This document shows positions 9,577-19,041 of a DNA stretch of 64,000 nucleotides, in pieces. The stretch's first letter is position 1. Each line of letters starts with the position of its first letter. Both the position numbers and the translations under genes were made by a program. The notes under the pieces were generated by a model that saw nothing but the letters and a program-made list of their open reading frames with translations, was not told the DNA's origin and made no database searches. Source of the stretch: Pseudomonas alloputida (lineage in GTDB: Bacteria; Pseudomonadota; Gammaproteobacteria; Pseudomonadales; Pseudomonadaceae); contig NZ_CP128540.1 of the NCBI RefSeq assembly GCF_021283545.2, positions 6,360,501 to 6,424,500 on the forward strand, in the 5' to 3' direction.

Positions 9577-9788
9577 ATCTCGCCAAGCATTCGCATTACC
9601 AGCACCATCAGAGCGCCAGCAAGCGCATAGGCAATGATTGCTGCCGGACCTGCCGCAGCGATCGCTTGTTCGGACCCTACGAACAAATCCGCGCCGATCA
9701 CACCGGCAATCGACAACATGGTCACATGTCGAGGCTTGAATCCCTGAGCCAACTGATCGCTGGCTTTCCCAGACGTCGTCATAGTCAT
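9577..9788 (-). pseudogene. 5' end of an amino-acid permease gene (GabP/APC type), truncated
   Basis: From the ATG at 9788, preceded by AGGGA, the frame reads QLAQGFKPRHVTMLSIAGVI, continuing through a second hydrophobic stretch to LVMRMLGEMAV. This is the conserved N-terminus of APC-superfamily permeases of the GabP group, where the native sequence keeps VIGAGLFVGS; here it reads IGADLFVGSEQA. After about 70 codons homology stops at the join with the transketolase fragment. The start signals look intact, so a short aberrant peptide could still be made. Confidence 0.8.
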
Positions 9789-9935
9789 TATGGTCCCTGC
9801 TTTTGCTCTTGTTATGGGTAGGGTGCAGTGCCAGGGACACTTCACCGCTTAACCATAGAGAGCGAAAACAGGGCTCAATTGACTGGTTCGGACATCAAAT
9901 GGAGTGAGGCGGACATATCCCTGGGCTCCGACGTT

Positions 9936-11093
9936 TCATGACAACCTTGCCAATGACACATCAACGCCGGATTTATTCCTTATAAAGCAAACAACCATAG
10001 CCGTTACACCAATGCCGAACAGATACAGTGCTTGTGGACCGGCATGCTCCATCATCGCCCCTGCAACCAGCGGGCCGATGGTCGCGCCGATACCAAAGGT
10101 CATCAGCAGCACTCCGGCCAGCGATACACGCAGTTCCGGCTCTAGGTTGTCATTGGCATGGGCAACGCCCAGCGGATACAAACAGAACTGCAAGAAGCCG
10201 ATGGCAGCCCCGGCCAACATGATCCACAGCTGCCCTGATGCCAGCCCGAAGGCCAGCGGCAAATAGGCTATGCACAGCAATGCAGCGGTAGCGCGGATCA
10301 AGGTGATGCGGGAAATATGATCCGACAGTTTACCCAGCGGTAGTTGTGCTAGAAGCCCGGCGGCAATGCTGACAGCCATGAACTGCCCGACCTGCGCCGG
10401 ACTAAAGCCCAGTTGCGCAGCAAAGATCGGCGTCAGCCCATACAGGCAACCGTTCAGCAATCCCGAGGCAAGAATCGTGAACAACGATTGAGGAAGTCTA
10501 CGCAGGTACAGCATGGGTTTGATCCGGGCCTGGTTGATGTTGCTCGGCTGGGTACCGTTGTGCAGAGCCACAGGGATCAAACCAATGGCAAAAGCCATGG
10601 CCACGCCCGTCAACGCCAAGGTGTGCAGCCCATCTCCCAGACTGAGCATCAATTGCCCTAGCATCATGCCGACATAGCTGGCCACCATGTACAGCGACAT
10701 GGCGCCGCCTCGCCGGCTGACCGGTGCGCAGTCATTGAGCCAGCTCTCGATGACCATCAATTGGCCCATCATTGCCGCACCAACGACAAATCGCAGGGCA
10801 AGCCACAGCAGTAAACCATCACTGAGCTGGTGCGAGAGCACCGCAGTGACAATTACCCCGGCGCTCACCACAAAGGCCCGAGCATGGCCGACCAGGCCAA
10901 TCAGCCAATAACCGGAGCGGGCTCCCACCACCATGCCCAGCGCGTTGGCGGCCATAAGCGCACCACCCCATACCTGCGCCACACCGGAAGCATTCAGGCG
11001 CAGGGCCAGGTAGGTCATCAGCAGGCTGGAACCCAGCTGCATCAACAAGGCAGCGACATAAATCGTGCCGAAACGTTTGGATAATGCGAACAA
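9936..11093 (-). CDS. Major facilitator superfamily transporter (YcaD/UMF-like)
   Basis: The 385-residue protein has about twelve hydrophobic segments and a central loop (TQPSNINQARIKPML) splitting two six-helix halves. A typical MFS loop motif is PLGKLSDHISR, and HANDNLEPELR resembles the conserved ANDxxxxxxR of the YcaD group. It is the last gene of the minus-strand catabolic operon, 30 bp after the cupin gene. The assigned start is TTG at 11093; no strong ribosome site is visible, so the first residues are uncertain. Substrate import or product export for the pathway is inferred from position only. Confidence 0.75.
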   Translation of the reverse strand: MFALSKRFGTIYVAALLMQLGSSLLMTYLALRLNASGVAQVWGGALMAANALGMVVGARSGYWLIGLVGHARAFVVSAGVIVTAVLSHQLSDGLLLWLALRFVVGAAMMGQLMVIESWLNDCAPVSRRGGAMSLYMVASYVGMMLGQLMLSLGDGLHTLALTGVAMAFAIGLIPVALHNGTQPSNINQARIKPMLYLRRLPQSLFTILASGLLNGCLYGLTPIFAAQLGFSPAQVGQFMAVSIAAGLLAQLPLGKLSDHISRITLIRATAALLCIAYLPLAFGLASGQLWIMLAGAAIGFLQFCLYPLGVAHANDNLEPELRVSLAGVLLMTFGIGATIGPLVAGAMMEHAGPQALYLFGIGVTAMVVCFIRNKSGVDVSLARLS

Positions 11094-11123
11094 TTGGATT
11101 CCCCAGACCAGGGTGGTCGGTAG

Positions 11124-11495
11124 TCAGGCAAGGCCGTGGCGCTGTTTCCAATCACCCGGGTACACCACATAACCGAACAGCGCGTGGCCTGCGTACACCA
11201 GCTCCGTGCCTTCGGGAATCCACAGCACCTGACCTGGCGACACGCGGTACACCTCGCCGTTGGCCTGGAGTTCAAAACAGCCCTCAATGACAAAAATCAC
11301 TTCGTCATAGAGCACCGTCCAGGCCACTTCAGCACCTTCCCAGCGGGCAAAGCCGATACCCAGGTTGGGCGACACCTCATTACTGACAGCACGCGCTACC
11401 GAGGCGCCGCCAGGCGGCCCGCCCCGGTGGACAAAGTCCAGGTTCCGGTGGTCGACCAGACGCACCGGGCCTTTTCCGCTGAGTGTGCGGGTCAT
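11124..11495 (-). CDS. Cupin-domain protein, EutQ-like
   Basis: The 123-residue protein is a small beta-barrel cupin. GIGFARWEGAEVAWTVLYDE and VIFVIEGCFELQANGEVYRV and SPGQVLWIPEGTELVY correspond to the two cupin motifs; the arrangement resembles EutQ-type ethanolamine-utilization cupins. It overlaps the upstream FAD oxidase gene by four bases, so the two are probably co-translated. A role as an accessory or small-molecule-processing protein of the amine pathway is inference. Metal-binding histidines typical of many cupins are largely absent, arguing against a dioxygenase. Confidence 0.7.
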   Translation of the reverse strand: MTRTLSGKGPVRLVDHRNLDFVHRGGPPGGASVARAVSNEVSPNLGIGFARWEGAEVAWTVLYDEVIFVIEGCFELQANGEVYRVSPGQVLWIPEGTELVYAGHALFGYVVYPGDWKQRHGLA

Positions 11496-12820
11496 ACTTC
11501 GCTCCTACTGTTGAACGCGGCCCAGCGGATCCGGGCCCGCACCCCCATACCCAAGAACGGCTCAGGCGGGTTACGGGAGGGCAGGCCAGTCACTGCGCGG
11601 ATGTCACTCAATTGCTGGGAGTCCGCCCCCACCGCCATGTCTGCCAGGAGCGTTCCGGAAATGGTGCCCCAGGCCGCGCCCACGCCGTTGTCGCAGGCGG
11701 TGGCGTAAACACCCTGATCGAGTTGGCCGAAATAGTTGGTAAAGTTGCGTGAGATCGCATAGACCCCACCCCAGGTATGGGTAAACGGCACTTGGGCCAG
11801 TTGCGGATAGCGCGCCTCGAAGGCCTTGCGATGGTCATCGCGAATCTTGTTGCGGGTAGCATCGGTTACGCTGCGACCGTAGCGAGGGACATGCTTGTAG
11901 GTATTGCGGATGATCAGGCGCCGGTCCTGGGTCATTCGTACGGTGGTACCGGCGTGGTCGGCAGGGGTGAGGCCCCAGTCGGCCTGGGCACCAACCGTCG
12001 CCATCTCGACGTCGCTCAGTGGGCGCGTCCAACTGGCGAAGGTCATCACCGGCAGGAGTCGGTTGCGCAAGTAGCCGAACTCCTGGGTGAAGATGCTCGT
12101 GCCCAGCAATACCTGCGGGCTCCGGATCAGCCCGTTGTCGCCCCGCACCAGCCACGTGCCGCAGGGGTCTTTCTGGAGTGTGCGGATTGGCGACTCTTCA
12201 AGCACTTCGACGTTGCCGGGAAGCGAATTACCCAGGCCACGTACCAGGGCAGCAGGCTGCATCAGGTAGCAACCGGGGGTGTAGATGGCGCGGCTGTAGT
12301 AGCGGCTACCGAGTACACCGGCTAGTTCGTCACGCCCAACCACGCGATAGGGCTCACCCAGGTCGGCCATCAGTTTTTCAAAGTGATCCAGATAACCCTG
12401 GCCACGTTCTCCCACCGCGCCCTGGTATTTTCCCGCATGGGACCACTGGCATTCGATGCCGTGACGGCCGATCAATGTTTGCAGTTGATCGATGGCTGAG
12501 CGGTTTAGGCCCAAGAGCCGTTGTTTATGCTGAGGATCGGGATGTTCGAGGGCGAATTTGTGCGGCAGGTCGATGACGAAACCCGAGTTGCGCCCGGAGG
12601 CGCCGTAGGCGATTCGCTGGGCATCTACCAAAACAATGCGCGACTGCGGCAGGTGCTCGGCCAGGCGCCGTGCGGCGGCAAGCCCAGCAAAGCCAGCACC
12701 GATCACCACATAATCGGCGTTATGTTCGCCACTTAGGCGCTTGCTCGGCGCCTGTTCAGGCAGCGCGGCATACCAGCCGCAATTGCGGTCATCATGAGGC
12801 AGATTGACGATACTGTTCAT
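11492..12820 (-). CDS. FAD-dependent amine oxidoreductase (DAO family, PuuB/OrdL-like)
   Basis: The 442-residue flavoprotein has the dinucleotide-binding motif ADYVVIGAGFAGLAAARRL near residues 36-54 and the following YGASGRNSGFVID, the mark of gamma-glutamylputrescine oxidase and related deaminating or demethylating amine oxidases. C-terminal TWGGVYAISRNFTNYFGQ and GVGAAWGTISGTLLAD complete the flavin site. It lies between the rubredoxin reductase and the cupin gene in the six-gene operon, so it probably oxidises an amine intermediate. The true substrate cannot be read from sequence. Confidence 0.8.
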   Translation of the reverse strand: MNSIVNLPHDDRNCGWYAALPEQAPSKRLSGEHNADYVVIGAGFAGLAAARRLAEHLPQSRIVLVDAQRIAYGASGRNSGFVIDLPHKFALEHPDPQHKQRLLGLNRSAIDQLQTLIGRHGIECQWSHAGKYQGAVGERGQGYLDHFEKLMADLGEPYRVVGRDELAGVLGSRYYSRAIYTPGCYLMQPAALVRGLGNSLPGNVEVLEESPIRTLQKDPCGTWLVRGDNGLIRSPQVLLGTSIFTQEFGYLRNRLLPVMTFASWTRPLSDVEMATVGAQADWGLTPADHAGTTVRMTQDRRLIIRNTYKHVPRYGRSVTDATRNKIRDDHRKAFEARYPQLAQVPFTHTWGGVYAISRNFTNYFGQLDQGVYATACDNGVGAAWGTISGTLLADMAVGADSQQLSDIRAVTGLPSRNPPEPFLGMGVRARIRWAAFNSRSEV

Positions 12821-12829
12821 GGTTCAGCC

Positions 12830-14215
12830 TCAGGCCACATTTTGTTGGGTGTCCTGGCAGTTTTGCAGCCAGGTATTTCGTTGCATTTGTGCCTGACGGC
12901 CGAGCAGCACGAACCCGCGCAGGGCACCTGCGTGGTCATGAAACGCAGCGCTCAATCCATCGCTGGTCGCATCGCAGCGCCATTGGCCCTCGCAACCACC
13001 GGGAGGTGTCAGCAGGCACAGAGGGACGACCGGGGTTTTCACCGTCACGGGCGCCAATGGGTAGTGGGCGGCGGTCGGTTGGCCCAGCAAGGTCTTGGCG
13101 AGGGCACGAATGCCTTCGTTGATCGGCGCGAGGTAAGGCAGCAACTGGCCGTTGATCTCGACGCAATCGCCCAAGGCATAGATGCCCGGTTGTGAGGTCT
13201 GTAGTTGTGCGTCGACCTTGATCCCGCGGCCACAGTCCAGGCCGGCTTCCAGCGCCAGCTCAAGGTTGGGGCGCAAGCCCACTGCACTGAGCACCAGGTC
13301 TGCACCGACGACCTGACCGTCGGCAAGGGTCAGTCGGTAGCCTTCGCCGTCCGGCTCGATGCACTGCAAGGTCGTGCGCAGGCTCCATTGCACCCACAAC
13401 CCCGATAGCGCTTGCTGCAAGTGCTGGCCTGCCGCCTCGGGCAGCAGGCGTTCCATGGGCCAGGCACCCAGGCCGATTACCCGAACCTGATAGCCATTGC
13501 TCGCAAGGTCGTTGGCAAACTCGCAGCCGATCAAACCGTCGCCCAGAATGGCCACTCTGCGCACGCCATCAAGGCGTTGGCGGAACGCCTGGTAATCCTG
13601 CAGGTTGTTGACACTGAGCAGTGCCTCGGCGCGGCCCTCGATAGGCAACCGCACGGGAGAAGCACCACTGGCTAACACCAGTTGGCCGTAGTCCATTTCG
13701 CCGAGGCTGGTGTACAAGCGCTGCGCCTGGGCATCGATGCGTTCGACTTTGCAGCCGGTATAGATACGAATGCCAAGCCTCTGTTCGATCGCCAGCGGCG
13801 TTTCGGTGGCCAGGGCTGCGGCGGTGCGCCCCTGAGCCAGGGCGATGGATAGCGCGGGCTTGGAATAAAGATGGCCCGACTCCTGGGTCAGTACGCGAAT
13901 CTCCAACTGCGGGGCGGCCTTGCGCAGGGCCTGTGCCAGGCCGTAGCCGGCATGGCCGCTACCGATGATGACCACCGGTTGGGCGGGACGAGCGGCAACC
14001 AGTGGTTGCGCCTGGATAACCGGCGCGGTAGCCACTGCTGCGATCGGGGTGCTGAGTTCGATCATTTCAAAGTCGGCTTTGCCGACCTTGCACTCAGGGC
14101 ATAGCCAGTCTTCGGGCACGTCCTCCCAGCGGGTACCGGGGGCAATGCCGTCGTCGGGCCAACCTTTGGCTTCGTCGTAGATCAGACCACAGATGATGCA
14201 GAGCCAGGTTTTCAT
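12830..14215 (-). CDS. Rubredoxin-NAD(P)H reductase fusion protein
   Basis: This 461-residue protein joins two electron carriers. Residues 1-54 are a complete rubredoxin with iron ligands in CIICG and CPECKVG. After a Pro/Ala/Val linker, residues ~77-455 form a FAD/NAD(P)H reductase with [30 protein letters not shown] and [10 protein letters not shown] motifs. Such a chimera can move electrons from NAD(P)H through FAD to the iron centre and on to a partner. The obvious partner is the Rieske oxygenase two genes upstream, since no separate CntB-type reductase is present. Domains are certain; the partnership is inference. Confidence 0.88.
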   Translation of the reverse strand: MKTWLCIICGLIYDEAKGWPDDGIAPGTRWEDVPEDWLCPECKVGKADFEMIELSTPIAAVATAPVIQAQPLVAARPAQPVVIIGSGHAGYGLAQALRKAAPQLEIRVLTQESGHLYSKPALSIALAQGRTAAALATETPLAIEQRLGIRIYTGCKVERIDAQAQRLYTSLGEMDYGQLVLASGASPVRLPIEGRAEALLSVNNLQDYQAFRQRLDGVRRVAILGDGLIGCEFANDLASNGYQVRVIGLGAWPMERLLPEAAGQHLQQALSGLWVQWSLRTTLQCIEPDGEGYRLTLADGQVVGADLVLSAVGLRPNLELALEAGLDCGRGIKVDAQLQTSQPGIYALGDCVEINGQLLPYLAPINEGIRALAKTLLGQPTAAHYPLAPVTVKTPVVPLCLLTPPGGCEGQWRCDATSDGLSAAFHDHAGALRGFVLLGRQAQMQRNTWLQNCQDTQQNVA

Positions 14216-14227
14216 TATGCTGCCTCC

Positions 14228-15673
14228 TCACTCGCCCTTGATACGCACGGCCAGGTTCTTGGTCCTGACGTAGCTGTAGAGCGCCTCCTGGCCTTTTTCC
14301 CGTCCGAAGCCCGAGAGCCCGACGCCGCCGAACGGCGTTTCGATGCCACCGGCATACCATTCGTTGACGAACACCTGGCCGGTGCACAGTCGCCGGGCAC
14401 AGCGCAGGGCGCGATTGAGGTCCTGGGTGAATACGCCGGCCACCAGACCGAACACGGTGCCGTTGGCAATGGCGAGGGCCTCCTCTTCGCTGTCGAAGGG
14501 AATTACTGCCAGCACAGGGCCGAAGACTTCAGTCTGGGCTATCTCCATCTGCGCAGTCACATCGCGCAATACGGTTGGCGCCATGTAATGCCCGCTCAGG
14601 CCGCTGATGGCCTCGCCGCCGGTTGCGACCACCGCGCCTTGCTGCTGGGCACGTCGGCACAAGGCCTCGATGCCTTCGAGCTGAGCAGCAGAAATCACGG
14701 GTGTGTGGTCAGGGTTGTCCTGGCCCAGGCCCACGGTCAGCCCCTCGGCCATCGCTACCACGTCAGCTACAACCTCGTCGTAGATAGAGCGATGTACCAG
14801 CAAGCGCGACATGGCAGAGCACACCTGGCCGGCATTGAAGAAGATGCCGCTTTTAACGCTGCTGATCAGTTGCTCACGATCGGCATCCGGGAACACTAGG
14901 GCCGCCGACTTCCCGCCCAGCTCCATGACGCTGGGAATCGCGTGTTCGGCGGCACTGCGCAGAATGCTCTGGCCGGTGCCGACGGAACCTGTGAAGACGA
15001 TCTGGTCGACATCGCGATGGCCGGCCAGGTAGGCACCCACTTCACGACCACGGCCGCAGATCAGATTGACGGCCCCCTGTGGCAGGCCGGCACGCTCGAT
15101 GGCCTGCATCAGCACGCACAGGCCAAGTGGCGACAGTTCCGGCGACTTGATCACTACCGCGTTGCCGGCCGCCAAGGCAGGGGCCAGGGAGCGGGCGCAG
15201 ATGGATACCGGGAAATTCCACGGCACGATCTGCAGCGACACGCCCAAGGGGTCGTAGACGGTGAAATCTATGTAGCCGTCGCCCAGCGGAATCGACTTCC
15301 CTTCGATCTTGTCGGCCATGCCGGCGTAGTATTCGAAGTAGCGCGCGGCCTCGATGAATTCGTCACGGGCATCACGCAGGCTCTTGCCGTTTTCCTGGCA
15401 AAGCACCCACGCCCCTTCGTCGGTGATCGCACGAATCTGCGCGGCAACCTCAAGCAACCAGGTCACCCGCTGCGCAGGACGCACACGGTTCAGAGCGTTG
15501 CTGTCAGCACAGCGCCGAGCCGCCTGCAGGGCGCATTCGGCGTCGGCCACACTGGCTTGGGCGATGGTCGCCACAAGGTCCGTGGTGCCAGGGTTGTGGA
15601 TACTCAGGTGCTGCTCACTGTCGGTCCACTGGCCGTCGATGAAGTTTAGCCAGTGCGGAGCTATCGGATGCAT
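14228..15673 (-). CDS. NAD(P)+-dependent aldehyde dehydrogenase
   Basis: The 481-residue enzyme has the cofactor-binding VPWNFP and FTGSVGTGQSI, the catalytic glutamate motif MELGGKSAAL and the catalytic cysteine in FNAGQVCSAMSR. C-terminal GGIETPFGGVGLSGFGREKG is the standard family ending. Start at 15673 is supported by GAGGTGAT just upstream; the reading frame is open 33 codons further but runs into the oxygenase gene. It follows the Rieske oxygenase by 10 bp and probably oxidises the aldehyde released by oxygenase or oxidase action, in the manner of betaine aldehyde or malic semialdehyde dehydrogenases. Confidence 0.9.
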   Translation of the reverse strand: MHPIAPHWLNFIDGQWTDSEQHLSIHNPGTTDLVATIAQASVADAECALQAARRCADSNALNRVRPAQRVTWLLEVAAQIRAITDEGAWVLCQENGKSLRDARDEFIEAARYFEYYAGMADKIEGKSIPLGDGYIDFTVYDPLGVSLQIVPWNFPVSICARSLAPALAAGNAVVIKSPELSPLGLCVLMQAIERAGLPQGAVNLICGRGREVGAYLAGHRDVDQIVFTGSVGTGQSILRSAAEHAIPSVMELGGKSAALVFPDADREQLISSVKSGIFFNAGQVCSAMSRLLVHRSIYDEVVADVVAMAEGLTVGLGQDNPDHTPVISAAQLEGIEALCRRAQQQGAVVATGGEAISGLSGHYMAPTVLRDVTAQMEIAQTEVFGPVLAVIPFDSEEEALAIANGTVFGLVAGVFTQDLNRALRCARRLCTGQVFVNEWYAGGIETPFGGVGLSGFGREKGQEALYSYVRTKNLAVRIKGE

Positions 15674-15683
15674 GATGATCACC

Positions 15684-16874
15684 TCAGGCGCGTTGAGCAC
15701 AGTCAAGCAATTGGCGGGCAGCCCACTTGTGGAAGTAGTGAGTCGGCAGATCCATTTCCGGCGAGAACGCACCGCCGCTGTAACCAGGCGAGGAGCGACC
15801 CTTCTGCATGCCTTCGACCGAGGCGATGTCTTCGGCGAACACTACGCGCCAGGATTCCATTACCGCTTTGCGCGAGGCGTCGTAGCGGCTGTCGAGCGCT
15901 TCGTCACCCACGTAGAACAGGCGCAGGTGCTCGATGGTTTTACCCGGCGCCACAGGCTCGAGCATCATGGCGAACGCATGGTCGGCCTGGATGCCCAGCA
16001 GCACATTGGGGAAGAACGCCACGTACTCAGCAGTGCGCAGGCGGTCCTGTGGCCAGGATGGGAAGATCGGCAAATGGGTACCGGCAACGGCCGAGAGGTT
16101 GTAGGCGTGGCTGCCTTGGCCAGCGAATTCCTCGAACATGATGTTGTAGTGGTCTTCCAGGCGCGAGTAGCTGTTCAGGCTCGGGTGCACCCACGGCAGG
16201 TGATAGGCCTCACAGTAGTTCTCGACTGCTAGCTTCCAGTTGCAGTTGACCTCGATGCTCATAGCACCACCGTTCGCTTCACGACGCAGCAGACTCATGC
16301 CGTCATTGCCCAGGAACTGAGTCCAGCGTTCGGTCAACGGCTGCAGTTGCTCTTCAAGCGCCGGTGCCTCGCCAGACAGGTTGATGAACACCATGTCCAT
16401 CCAGATCGTGGTGCGCAGCGCCTTCAGGCCGTGTTTCTCGCATGCGAAACGTTCGTCTTTGTGCTGGTTGATCCCGCCAATGTGCGGAGTGCCTTTGAGA
16501 CCTCCGTTCAGGTCGTAAGTCCAGGAGTGGTAGGGGCAGCGGATCACACCCTGCACTTCACCCGCCTGTTGAACCAGTTTCACGCCGCGGTGGCTGCAGA
16601 CGTTGTGAAACACCTGCACCAGGCCTTCACGGTTGCGCATCATCAGCAGCGGCAGGCCCATGAAATCGACCGGCTTGACGTAGCTGTTGGTCGGCAAGTC
16701 GCTGGCAAAACCTATACACGCCCAGTTACGCCCCAGCACTTCGTCGCGCTCGAGTTCGAAATAGCGCTGGTCGGTGTAGAACTCGTTGGTCAGGCCATGA
16801 GCTTCATGGATAGGCGCCAGAACGGTTTCCAAGACGTGGACGGGAATAAGGCGGGAGTCAGTCGATACGGTCAT
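15684..16874 (-). CDS. Rieske non-heme iron oxygenase, alpha subunit (CntA/GbcA-like)
   Basis: The 396-residue protein has a Rieske [2Fe-2S] domain with ligands CSHRG and CPYHSW (about 18 residues apart) and a catalytic domain with NWKLAVENYCEAYHLPWVH carrying the iron-binding histidines. The residue bridging the two metal centres is Glu (CEAYH) rather than the Asp of aromatic-ring dioxygenases, a trait of carnitine, betaine and stachydrine oxygenases. It is the first gene of the operon and is divergent from a betaine-type transporter, so a quaternary ammonium substrate is likely. The exact compound is unknown. Confidence 0.85.
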   Translation of the reverse strand: MTVSTDSRLIPVHVLETVLAPIHEAHGLTNEFYTDQRYFELERDEVLGRNWACIGFASDLPTNSYVKPVDFMGLPLLMMRNREGLVQVFHNVCSHRGVKLVQQAGEVQGVIRCPYHSWTYDLNGGLKGTPHIGGINQHKDERFACEKHGLKALRTTIWMDMVFINLSGEAPALEEQLQPLTERWTQFLGNDGMSLLRREANGGAMSIEVNCNWKLAVENYCEAYHLPWVHPSLNSYSRLEDHYNIMFEEFAGQGSHAYNLSAVAGTHLPIFPSWPQDRLRTAEYVAFFPNVLLGIQADHAFAMMLEPVAPGKTIEHLRLFYVGDEALDSRYDASRKAVMESWRVVFAEDIASVEGMQKGRSSPGYSGGAFSPEMDLPTHYFHKWAARQLLDCAQRA

Positions 16875-17271
16875 TTTTGTTTTCTCTTGTTAGATGCACG
16901 GCAGGCAATGCCTTGATGCCTGGTGCCAGTTTCAGCAAGAGAAGAAGGGCGCGACAAACGATTTATTTCAACGCTATTTATCAGTTTTTATCATTAATGA
17001 TTTATTCGTCGATGACGGTAGTGGTAGATAATCGTTGATGAACTGCCAGGCTCTGGAATTTTCAGATTAATGACTTTTGGTAATCAATTAATGACTAGAA
17101 ATGGTTTGTCGAAGAGCGGGTAATTCTCCCATTTTGATAGGGCCCGAGAGAGCGTACCTCGCCTTGGGCCTGCGGGAAGACCGCCGCCAGGGATCCGGCA
17201 CCTGCCTGTGGCAGCGGCTCTACCCAAACCGTGACATCAAACCCTTGAACAAAAACAATAGGGGATAACCA
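16875..17271. promoter_or_regulatory. Divergent promoter region between the oxygenase operon and the BCCT gene
   Basis: This 397-bp gap is AT-rich at 16960-17110 compared with its neighbours. That stretch repeats short TTATCA/TTAATGA-like elements (around 16976-17000 and 17067-17095) which could be regulator half-sites. Promoters for both divergent units must lie here. I cannot identify a specific operator; the LysR protein encoded at 19042-19965 is the natural candidate to bind. No gene is seen. Confidence 0.55.
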
Positions 17272-18975
17272 ATGCGTGCCGAATCTGGCCTGCTCAAAGG
17301 CCTCAATCCCACCGTGACGATCTGGTCGTTACTGGCCGTAGTAGCCTTTGTGCTGTTTTGCGCCCTGTTTGCCGAACATGCAGCAGCGGTTTTTCAACGT
17401 GCATCTGACTTCATCCTGCAGAATTTCAAATGGTTCTACCTGATTTCCGTCACGGGTGTGCTGGGGCTACTGATCTATCTGATGTGCAGCAAGTTTGGGT
17501 CTATGAAGCTTGGGCGAGACGACGACAAACCCGAGTTCAGCTTCGGCTCCTGGATCGCCATGTTGTTCAGTGGCGGCATGGGCATCGGACTGATCTTCTG
17601 GTCGGTTGCCGAACCCATGTGGCATTACGCGGGCAACCCGTTCGCCACCGGCCTCACCGACGAAGCCGCCACCACAGCTATGCGAATTACCCTATTCCAC
17701 TGGGGCCTGCATCCCTGGGCTATTTTTACCATCGTTGGCCTGGGCCTTGCCTACTTTGCCTATCGCAAGGGCTTGCCGCTGAGCATGCGCTCGATCCTTT
17801 ACCCGCTGATTGGTGAGCGCATCTATGGGCCCATCGGACATGTGGTGGACATCCTTGCCGTGGTGATTACCGCGTTCGGTGTATCCCAGTCGCTGGGCCT
17901 GGGCGTGGTGCAAATGAACACCGGGCTGAGCCAGGTGTTTGACCTGCCCATCAGCCTGGGGGTGCAGATCACCTTGATCGTGCTCATTACCCTCGTTACT
18001 ACCGTATCGGTGATGGCCGGCGTGTCGCGTGGCATGAAGCGCCTTTCGGAATGGAATATGCTGTTGTCGGTGGTGCTGGTGGTGTTGATCCTGCTGCTGG
18101 GGCCAACCCGCTACATCATCAACCTGATGTTGGAGAGCACCGGCGACTACGCCAGCCATGTAGTGGGTCTGAGCTTTTGGAGCGATACCCAGAAGGACAG
18201 CGGCTGGCAGAACTGGTGGACGGCGTTCTACTGGCCGTGGTGGATGACCTGGGGCCCGTTTGTCGGTCTGTTCATTGCGCGAATTTCCAAAGGCCGCAGC
18301 ATCCGTGAACTGATCGCCGGCGCGCTGTTGGTACCCACCCTGGTGACGATCATCTGGATGTCGGTGTTCGGTGGTACCGCGCTCAAGGCTGAGCAGCTCG
18401 ATCGTCAGCAGCACGCAGAACTGGTTGCCAGTGGTGAGCTGCAGGGCGACAAGGCCAAGTACGAAGGTGGCACGGTATTGCTGGCGACCAAGCAGGAAAC
18501 CACCGCTGCCATGTTCACCCTGCTGCACAAGATCGACGCCGGTACGTTGGGCAAGGTGCTGAGCGTGCTGGTCTGTATCCTGCTGGCGACGTACTTCATC
18601 ACCTCGGCCGACTCCGGCACCCAGGTGCTGTGTACGTTGAACTCCATGGGCAGCGCCAACCCGCCGCAGAGTATCCGCCTGCTCTGGTGCATCCTGGAAG
18701 GTGCTATAGCCATGGCTCTGCTGATGGCGGGGGGGCTCAAGGCGATCCAGATGGCGAGCATTGCGGCGGGATTGCCGATTGCGGGGTTCATCCTGCTGAT
18801 TAGTTACACCCTGATGCGCAGCTTGCGCCAGGAGATGGCTGACGGCCTGCTTGATACGCCGCCGGGTGGGCGCCTTCCTATACCTGGGATTCACCCGCAA
18901 GGCATCACGCCGGTGGCTGGGCCCTTGGCCTGCGAGGGGCTTGATATGGGGCTGACAGCGAAGAAAGCCAGCTAA
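17272..18975 (+). CDS. betT: BCCT-family betaine/carnitine/choline transporter
   Basis: The 567-residue inner-membrane protein shows twelve hydrophobic segments and the BCCT hallmark WWTAFYWPWWMTWGPFVGLF followed by ISKGRSIREL. GGMGIGLIFWSVAEPMWHY is the conserved substrate and sodium region of the family. BCCT carriers import trimethylammonium compounds with Na+ or H+. Its ribosome site is GGGGATA before the ATG at 17272. The short C-terminal tail lacks the long regulatory extension of osmosensing BetT proteins, which suits a nutritional uptake role beside the catabolic operon. The symbol is by family only. Confidence 0.88.
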   Translation: MRAESGLLKGLNPTVTIWSLLAVVAFVLFCALFAEHAAAVFQRASDFILQNFKWFYLISVTGVLGLLIYLMCSKFGSMKLGRDDDKPEFSFGSWIAMLFSGGMGIGLIFWSVAEPMWHYAGNPFATGLTDEAATTAMRITLFHWGLHPWAIFTIVGLGLAYFAYRKGLPLSMRSILYPLIGERIYGPIGHVVDILAVVITAFGVSQSLGLGVVQMNTGLSQVFDLPISLGVQITLIVLITLVTTVSVMAGVSRGMKRLSEWNMLLSVVLVVLILLLGPTRYIINLMLESTGDYASHVVGLSFWSDTQKDSGWQNWWTAFYWPWWMTWGPFVGLFIARISKGRSIRELIAGALLVPTLVTIIWMSVFGGTALKAEQLDRQQHAELVASGELQGDKAKYEGGTVLLATKQETTAAMFTLLHKIDAGTLGKVLSVLVCILLATYFITSADSGTQVLCTLNSMGSANPPQSIRLLWCILEGAIAMALLMAGGLKAIQMASIAAGLPIAGFILLISYTLMRSLRQEMADGLLDTPPGGRLPIPGIHPQGITPVAGPLACEGLDMGLTAKKAS

Positions 18976-18994
18976 CCTAAAGCCACCCTGGAAG

Positions 18995-19034
18995 ACACAA
19001 GACCGACAGCCATCAGCTGTCGGTCTTGTGTTTT
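18995..19034 (+). terminator. Strong rho-independent terminator after the BCCT gene
   Basis: A perfect 16-bp stem (18995-19010 pairing with 19016-19031) with the 5-nt loop CATCA ends in TTTT on the plus strand. It lies 19 bp past the transporter stop and just before the stop of the convergent LysR gene, so it may also help end transcription from the other side. Confidence 0.9.
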
Positions 19035-19041
19035 GGGCAGG

